A stretch of 19,593 bases of DNA from Lentisphaeria bacterium UBA1784 (GTDB taxonomy: Bacteria > Verrucomicrobiota > Lentisphaeria > Victivallales > Victivallaceae), in NCBI GenBank assembly GCA_002315455.1, contig DCGG01000158.1, positions 1-19,593 on the forward strand. The letters are read 5' to 3'. Under the pieces are notes generated by a model, which worked only from the letters and a program-made list of their open reading frames with translations, was not told the DNA's origin and ran no database searches. The position numbers were made by a program, and so were the translations under genes. Positions within the stretch are counted from its first letter, which is position 1. Each line of letters starts with the position of its first letter. Below, one piece after another: positions 15,464 to 19,593 of the stretch.

Positions 15464-16759
15464 ATGAACAAACCGGTCAACGATCCGTCATTTTTGTTCC
15501 GGGCGGGGATCTTCAGCGACGTGCAGGCCATTGCCTCCACTCACAACGCGGAGATCTTCAACTTCGGGCTTGCCCTGGATCTCTTCCTGGCGCAGGGCGT
15601 GGATCTGCTCCTCAATGCCGGGGATTTCGCCGAGGGCGCCGACCCCAAGACCTTTGAACTCTATTGGAAGTTGATCGAAGAACGCTTCGGCAGAGACGGT
15701 GTGGCGCACTTCGCCTGCGAGGGCAACCACGAGTGCACGCTTCTGCCCAAGGGCGAAGGACTGCAGGGTTCCTCTGTGTGGCGGCAAATCTGCGAAGGGT
15801 ACCGCCGGGGGACGGAGAATCCGTACGTTCAGGAATACCGGGGACTTCCCTTCGTCGCATTCTCCACCGGAGACGGATGGCACTACCGCGAGGAGGATCT
15901 GCTGAAACTGGATGCGGTCCTCTCCGGACTGGAGGAGAAACATCCCGGGAAACCGGTCTTTCTCGTGACCCATTTTGCTCCGGCGGATACCGTGGTTGGC
16001 AGTGATGATCCGGCGGCTTCCCGGGGGCTCCGGAAGGTGCTGGACCGCCATCCGCAGACGGTGTCGTTCTCCGGGCACATGCACATCCCGCTGGAGGACG
16101 AGCGGAACCTCTGGCAGGGCGCGTTCACGGCGGTCGCTACCGGGACCCTCGCCTACGGATGTTTCCCGTACTCGCTTTTCAACTGTTGCGGCATTATCCT
16201 GCCCTTTGCCCGCGAATGCATTCAGGGGATGGTGATGGACGTCTTTTCCGACCGCCTGCAGATCCGCCGTTACAACGTCCTGAGCGGGAAGGAACTTTCT
16301 CCGGAATGCCGCTGGAGCATTCCGCTTCCCCATTGGCCGGAGCATCCGGTTTTCACCGATGAGAGGGGCGTCTCCCGGACCGCACCGGAGTTCCCGGGAA
16401 ACGCCCTTCTGCTGACCCGCTACGACTACGGATACGTCTTTCTGCTCTTTCCACGTCCGGACCGGGGGGACATCGCCCAGTTCTATGACGTGGAGATCGC
16501 GGAACGGTATCCGGACGGGACCTTTGCGGAGCCTTCCATGATCCGCTTTGCCGGGGACTTTTACCGCTTGGAGGAACACCGGCACGACCTGCAGGAATTG
16601 CGCCTCCCGGGGAAGGGGATGAAGCCCGGAACCGATTACCGCATCCGGGTGTATCCTGTGGAATGTTTCGGCAAACGGGGAAAGCCGCTGGAGATTTTGG
16701 AACACACGTGGCCGGGTTACGTCTTCAAGGACGGAACTCCGCAGTATCCGCAGGAGTAG
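15464..16759 (+). CDS. Calcineurin-like metallophosphoesterase
   Basis: A 431-residue metal-dependent phosphoesterase. The metal motifs are in order: FSDVQA (Asp19, Gln21), NAGDF (Asp54), GNHE (Asn88, His89), THF (His170) and GHMH (204-207). The first motif is D-x-Q rather than D-x-H, as in ADP-ribose/CDP-alcohol diphosphatase-like members, so a nucleotide-linked substrate is possible. The last part (about 325-425) looks like a fibronectin-III-type or other beta domain, unusual for a minimal enzyme. No signal peptide is seen. It follows the TIM-barrel gene by 12 bases with AAAGGAG as ribosome site, so the two are co-expressed and probably act on the same sugar compound. Confidence 0.87.
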   Translation: MNKPVNDPSFLFRAGIFSDVQAIASTHNAEIFNFGLALDLFLAQGVDLLLNAGDFAEGADPKTFELYWKLIEERFGRDGVAHFACEGNHECTLLPKGEGLQGSSVWRQICEGYRRGTENPYVQEYRGLPFVAFSTGDGWHYREEDLLKLDAVLSGLEEKHPGKPVFLVTHFAPADTVVGSDDPAASRGLRKVLDRHPQTVSFSGHMHIPLEDERNLWQGAFTAVATGTLAYGCFPYSLFNCCGIILPFARECIQGMVMDVFSDRLQIRRYNVLSGKELSPECRWSIPLPHWPEHPVFTDERGVSRTAPEFPGNALLLTRYDYGYVFLLFPRPDRGDIAQFYDVEIAERYPDGTFAEPSMIRFAGDFYRLEEHRHDLQELRLPGKGMKPGTDYRIRVYPVECFGKRGKPLEILEHTWPGYVFKDGTPQYPQE

Positions 16760-16768
16760 TCCCGCTTT

Positions 16769-16927
16769 TCAGCCGAGGAGGTCCTTTGCGTGGCGCAGGG
16801 CGCTGTCGCCGCCGCCCAGCATCCGGGCAAGTTCCGGCACCGGGTCCTCCAACTGACGCACGCCGGAATAGGTCCGTCCGGATTCGGTGTATTTTTCCAC
16901 CAGATAGTGCCGGTCCGCCCGGGCCGC
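16769..16927 (-). pseudogene. recN: Displaced 3' end of recN
   Basis: A 52-codon piece matching the RecN C-terminus, from AARADRHYLVEKYTES to RHAKDLLG and a TGA stop at 16769. It has no start of its own or ribosome site, and it follows the DUF2442 stop by a single base. Its ending, KDLLG, is closer to the usual RecN end than that of the intact gene (KDLMGKR), so it is probably the original tail. The stop lies nine bases from the convergent phosphoesterase stop, the tight packing expected of the ancestral locus. Confidence 0.85.
16778..16927 (-). repeat. 150-bp direct repeat, distal copy
   Basis: Identical to 17695-17844 except one base (G at 16862, A at 17779), by base-by-base comparison. 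It covers 50 codons in frame, RecN residues 497-546. The difference is in a third codon position of Gly518 and is silent. Confidence 0.95.
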
Positions 16928-16928
16928 T

Positions 16929-17339
16929 CTACGCGAGAGCCGGTTTCTTTGCTTTGCGGGGGCGTCCGCCCTTGGCTCCGTTGTGACGACTGGCAATAGC
17001 CTTCTTGGCGGAGCGGATGCTGCCGAGCGTTTGGGCTGCTTTGCGATTCCGGGCGCGAAGCCATGCTTCCACCGGGATTTTTTCAGGAAACTGCTCCGGA
17101 TGTTCGATGGAGTCAATGGACAGATCAATGTCGAGGGCGTTCCAGTACACGCCCCAGCGGTCGGCGGTCATGTCCCGGAGTTCCACCGCATTGCAGTATT
17201 CAAACCACGGAAAATCCGTGTAGCGGAGAAAATACTCTCTGCCGCTGACAAGGATGGCGATCCCCTCCGGCAGAGTCCCGAGAAAACAGGTCTTACTCTC
17301 CGAGGTATTGATTCCAAGCATCGATGCAAAGTTGCTCAT
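16929..17339 (-). CDS. DUF2442 protein with AT-hook-like tail
   Basis: A 136-residue protein of the DUF2442 family, often paired with DUF4160 and predicted to form a toxin-antitoxin-like module. The DUF2442 core is at about 20-90: GIAILVSGREYFLRYTDFPWF, then MTADRWGVYWNALDIDLSID. The tail SIRSAKKAIASRHNGAKG followed by GRPRK (125-129) resembles an AT-hook and may bind DNA, as antitoxins often do. ATG at 17339 is chosen because AGGAGG lies about ten bases upstream; the start overlaps the end of the DUF4160 gene by 47 bp. Its stop codon (16929-16931) is one base from the recN repeat. Which partner would be the toxin is not known. Confidence 0.82.
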   Translation of the reverse strand: MSNFASMLGINTSESKTCFLGTLPEGIAILVSGREYFLRYTDFPWFEYCNAVELRDMTADRWGVYWNALDIDLSIDSIEHPEQFPEKIPVEAWLRARNRKAAQTLGSIRSAKKAIASRHNGAKGGRPRKAKKPALA

Positions 17340-17535
17340 TTTTCCTGACCTCCTGCAAGAGTTCATTCAGTACGGCTTCGTTGATGTGACCCCTCACGGA
17401 CGCAACGGCAATTTCGGGCTCAAGCCAGATTTTGACGTTGGCGTCGTCATTGATCGCATGAACGTGGCGGCGTTTTTCTTCAAAACTGTACCAGAAACGT
17501 ATCACAAAGTCTTTGTAGCGGAAAATGAATGGCAT
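17293..17535 (-). CDS. DUF4160 protein, partner of DUF2442
   Basis: An 80-residue protein with the full DUF4160 pattern: start MPFIFRYKDFVIRFWYS, His24-Val-His26 in RRHVHA, KIWLEPEIAVAS (35-46), and the C-terminal helix LNELLQEVRKNEQLCIDAWN. This is a complete small member. The ATG at 17535 is chosen; an upstream TTG at 17559 falls at the predicted transcript start and is not needed by the family pattern. AAGGAAG lies about nine bases before the ATG. It is the first gene of a two-gene unit with its own promoter. Its function is not established; pairing with DUF2442 suggests a toxin-antitoxin or related stress module. Confidence 0.82.
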   Translation of the reverse strand: MPFIFRYKDFVIRFWYSFEEKRRHVHAINDDANVKIWLEPEIAVASVRGHINEAVLNELLQEVRKNEQLCIDAWNQYLGE

Positions 17536-17563
17536 TTCCACTTTCTTCCTTTTCTGCAACCAT

Positions 17564-17591
17564 AATATAAAACCTAACGTTGGATTTTCAA
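17564..17591 (-). promoter_or_regulatory. Promoter of the DUF4160-DUF2442 pair
   Basis: On the minus strand TTGAAA (17591-17586) and TATATT (17569-17564) are 16 bases apart, giving a start near 17557 and a leader of about 22 bases. The cassette therefore carries its own promoter, inside the repeats. Confidence 0.65.
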
Positions 17592-17603
17592 ATCGTTTTT
17601 GTC

Positions 17604-17692
17604 GGGGAAGATAATTTTTTTATGAAAATATCTGCCAAAAATGCCAAACGCCTTGCTCCTTGGGATCCCTCTCCCCTGATTATCTCTTCCCC
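17604..17692. repeat. Imperfect inverted repeat at the recN end
   Basis: GGGGAAGATAAT at 17604-17615 faces ATTATCTCTTCCCC at 17679-17692, which is its reverse complement with a two-base insertion. The right arm includes the last recN codons and its stop. The 63-base gap makes a terminator hairpin unlikely; a recombination site or chance are alternatives. Confidence 0.35.
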
Positions 17693-19332
17693 ATGAGGTC
17701 CTTTGCGTGGCGCAGGGCGCTGTCGCCGCCGCCCAGCATCCGGGCAAGTTCCGGCACCGGGTCCTCCAACTGACGCACACCGGAATAGGTCCGTCCGGAT
17801 TCGGTGTATTTTTCCACCAGATAGTGCCGGTCCGCCCGGGCCGCCACCTGCGCCAGATGGGAGATGCAGAGGATCTGCCGTTTTTCCGCGAGATGGTGGA
17901 GTTCGTCGCCCACCTTGTTGGCGGTCTCTCCTCCGATGTTCATGTCGATCTCATCGAAGACCACGGTGGCGGTGGCGTCGGCGTCCGCGAGGACGGTCTT
18001 GAGCGCCAGCATGAGCCGGGAGAGTTCGCCGCTGCTGGCCACCTTCCGCAGGGGCCGGACCGCTTCCCCGGGGTTGGCGGAAAAGACCAGTTCCAAGTGG
18101 TCCATGCCGGTGGGGCCGGGATCGGCAGGGGAGAACTCCGCCTCCAGCCGGCATTCGGGGAAACCCACGCCCTTGAGTTTCTCCCGGACCCGCTTCAGAA
18201 AGCCGCCGGCTGCGGACTTCCGGGCGGAGGAGAGCTTTGCTGCCGCCGCCAGCAATTCCCCGCGGAGAGCCTTCTCCCGCTTTTGAAACTCCTGCCGGAT
18301 ACCCGCCGTTTCCCGGAAACGCCGGATCCGTTCCTCGGCGGCGGCCTTGGCTTCAAAGAGTTGTTCCAGAGAGGGGCCGTAGCGGCGTTTCAGCGTATAG
18401 ATGGCGCTGAGCCGGTTCTCGATGGCGGCGAGGGCTTCGGGGTCCAGATCCACGCCGTCGGCGAGGGTTTCGATCTTGCGGTTCAGTTCGGTGATGCCTT
18501 CCTGAAGGGCGTTTACCTCCTCCAGCAGGGAACCGGTCAGCGTGTCGTCGATCCGGCCCAGTTCGGAAAGGTGGTGATAGACGGTGCCGAGGCGGTCGGC
18601 GATGGAGTCCTCGCCCTCGGTGAGAAGCTGTTCCAGCGCCTGCGCGGTCTCCATGACCTGCCGGGAGTTGGAACCCAATTTGTACTGGACGTTGAGTTTC
18701 TCGTCCTCCCCCGGTTCGGGAGCGACCTGTGCGATCTCCTCCAGCATGGCCTCAAGCCGGGAGGCTTCGGAATCGTCGGGAAGGGTCCGCTCGAATTCCT
18801 CCTTTTCCGCTGCAAGACAGGCGAGTTTCCGGACGATCTCTGCGCACTGCCCCCGGGCCGCTCCCAGTGCGGCGTACTGGTCCAGCAGTTCCAGTTGCCG
18901 GGCGCTGTGCATGAGGGAGAGCTGTTCTCCTGCGCCGTGGTGGTCCAGCAGATACTCTCCTGCGGCGGCGAGGAGTTTCGCGCCCACGGGGGTGTCGTTG
19001 AGGAAGTTCCGGACGCCGGAGGGCGTGATGACCCGGCGGAAGTCCAGTTCACTGCTGTCGGAGTCCCACGGGATGCCGGCCTCCTCCAGAAGCGGGGCCA
19101 GTTGTGGGCGCAGTTCGGGCGGAACGGAGAAATTTCCCGCGATAGTACAGCGGCTGGTCCCGGTGCGGATGACCCCCTTGTCCGCCCGTCCGCCGAGGAG
19201 GAGCCCGATGGTGCCCATGAGGATGGATTTGCCCGCGCCGGATTCGCCGGTGATCACGTTGAAGCCGGGGCCGAACTCCACTTCCGCGTGTTCGATGAGG
19301 GCGAAGTTCTGAATGTCCAGATAGTTCAGCAT
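17680..19332 (-). CDS. recN: DNA repair ATPase RecN
   Basis: A 550-residue SMC-like ATPase involved in double-strand break repair. Walker A GESGAGKS lies at 29-36. Coiled-coil arms lie in the middle (about 150-370). The signature SSGELSRLMLALK begins at 433, and Walker B VVFDEID lies at 457-463, followed by NIGGETANKVG and ISHLAQVAARADRHYLVEKY. The ATG at 19332 gives the classic start MLNYLDIQNFALIEHAEVEF; it overlaps the cinA stop by 7 bp and is preceded by GGAGGAAC. The open frame upstream of 19332 has no RecN character. The protein ends KDLMGKR from a tail that appears to have replaced the original KDLLG. The change adds two residues and should not harm function. Confidence 0.95.
   Translation of the reverse strand: MLNYLDIQNFALIEHAEVEFGPGFNVITGESGAGKSILMGTIGLLLGGRADKGVIRTGTSRCTIAGNFSVPPELRPQLAPLLEEAGIPWDSDSSELDFRRVITPSGVRNFLNDTPVGAKLLAAAGEYLLDHHGAGEQLSLMHSARQLELLDQYAALGAARGQCAEIVRKLACLAAEKEEFERTLPDDSEASRLEAMLEEIAQVAPEPGEDEKLNVQYKLGSNSRQVMETAQALEQLLTEGEDSIADRLGTVYHHLSELGRIDDTLTGSLLEEVNALQEGITELNRKIETLADGVDLDPEALAAIENRLSAIYTLKRRYGPSLEQLFEAKAAAEERIRRFRETAGIRQEFQKREKALRGELLAAAAKLSSARKSAAGGFLKRVREKLKGVGFPECRLEAEFSPADPGPTGMDHLELVFSANPGEAVRPLRKVASSGELSRLMLALKTVLADADATATVVFDEIDMNIGGETANKVGDELHHLAEKRQILCISHLAQVAARADRHYLVEKYTESGRTYSGVRQLEDPVPELARMLGGGDSALRHAKDLMGKR
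17695..17844 (-). repeat. 150-bp direct repeat, copy within intact recN
   Basis: Encodes RecN residues 497-546 and matches 16778-16927 at 149 of 150 positions. Outside these limits the two copies diverge at once: T16928 versus C17845 on one side, and G16777 versus T17694 on the other. Confidence 0.95.
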
Positions 19333-19593
19333 GAAGAAAGTTCCTCCCGCAGAAGGTTCAGCGCGGCGGCGGTGGAGCGCTCCCGGACCGTTTCCCGGTC
19401 GCCGCTGAAAAGACAGCGGAGACAGCGGGCTTTGCCGGAGACCTGCGCCGCAATATAGACCAGACCGACCGGTTTCTCCGGAGTGCCTCCGCCGGGGCCG
19501 GCGATCCCGGTCACCGCCACAGCGCAATCGCTGCCCAGACGAGAACAGGCTCCGGACGCCATGGCGAACGCGGTCTCCTCGCTGACGGCGCGG
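19326..19593 (-). CDS. cinA: CinA C-terminal domain protein, 5' end beyond window
   Basis: The visible last 88 residues include AVSEETAFAMASGACSRLGS and then AVAVTGIAGPGGGTPEKPVG and LVYIA, the hallmark of the CinA C-terminal domain, which removes the amide from nicotinamide mononucleotide in the pyridine nucleotide cycle. The frame is open to the right edge, so the start and any N-terminal competence-damage domain are not visible. It could be either the full CinA or a stand-alone PncC amidase. Its stop overlaps the recN start by 7 bp, so the two are translationally coupled. Confidence 0.92.
   Translation of the reverse strand, partial: RAVSEETAFAMASGACSRLGSDCAVAVTGIAGPGGGTPEKPVGLVYIAAQVSGKARCLRCLFSGDRETVRERSTAAALNLLREELSSC

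Larger units (their letters stand above)
16778..17844 (-). mobile_element. Candidate tail-replacing cassette inserted in recN
   Basis: Two 150-bp direct repeats of the recN 3' end enclose a 767-base segment (16928-17694) with the promoter, DUF4160 and DUF2442. The layout is like an element that integrates in the 3' end of a gene and brings a replacement end, but it has no integrase or transposase. Entry by homologous recombination, by an enzyme acting in trans, or an assembly error are all possible. Confidence 0.55.

Noticed and set aside
17707..19458. 583-codon plus-strand frame opposite recN
   Set aside because: RecN with Walker A, signature and Walker B is clear on the minus strand. The plus frame is a low-complexity composition effect.
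19333..19527. N-terminal extension of recN by 65 residues
   Set aside because: The extension is Arg/Pro-rich, lies within cinA in another frame, and the ATG at 19332 has a good ribosome site and the standard RecN N-terminus.
1..19593. CRISPR arrays, tRNA, rRNA or riboswitches
   Set aside because: No regularly spaced repeats, cloverleaf or known leader motif was seen on either strand.

Overview
The window looks like the chromosome of a GC-rich member of the PVC bacteria, probably Lentisphaerota (Victivallis-like) or a related Verrucomicrobiota. Three things suggest this: a leftmost gene of the Minf_1886 family, the pairing of an AraC regulator with a catabolic TIM-barrel protein, and the sequence style of the housekeeping genes. 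The phylum is an inference; no rRNA is present. Promoters are unusually readable. Several genes are preceded by TTGAAA or a close variant, a 16-17 base spacer and TATATT, and this pattern decides several start codons. No gene-free stretch exceeds 300 bases; the longest is 5201-5446, which holds two divergent promoters.

Region 1 (1-5200, all minus strand) reads ffh, an unknown membrane protein, mlaE, mlaF, mlaD and a Minf_1886-family gene (cut by the window edge). Most junctions are a few bases or overlap, so this looks like one operon joining the SRP GTPase to an MCE/Mla lipid-transport system. Region 2 (5377-7761, plus) is a TetR regulator, fabH and a hemolysin III/TrhA membrane protein, read from one strong promoter. 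Region 3 is argH (minus), divergent from a 69-residue zinc-ribbon gene (plus).

Region 4 (about 9600-12110) is a low-GC island of two overlapping plus-strand genes. They are a complete cytosine-5 DNA methyltransferase and an unrecognised partner that is probably the cognate restriction endonuclease. It sits between native GC-rich genes and looks horizontally acquired.

Region 5 (12139-16759) is an AraC regulator divergent from a two-gene operon. The operon encodes a 789-residue TIM-barrel, glycosidase-like protein and a calcineurin-like phosphoesterase. The divergent promoters share overlapping -35 boxes.

Region 6 (16769-19593, minus) has the 3' end of cinA, then recN, then a DUF4160-DUF2442 toxin-antitoxin-like pair. 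The last 50 codons shared by both tails of recN occur twice, as 150-bp direct repeats 917 bp apart with one synonymous difference, and the gene pair lies between them. The best reading is that a small cassette entered the 3' end of recN, supplied a replacement tail, and pushed the old tail 917 bp downstream. This is the most unusual structure in the window.
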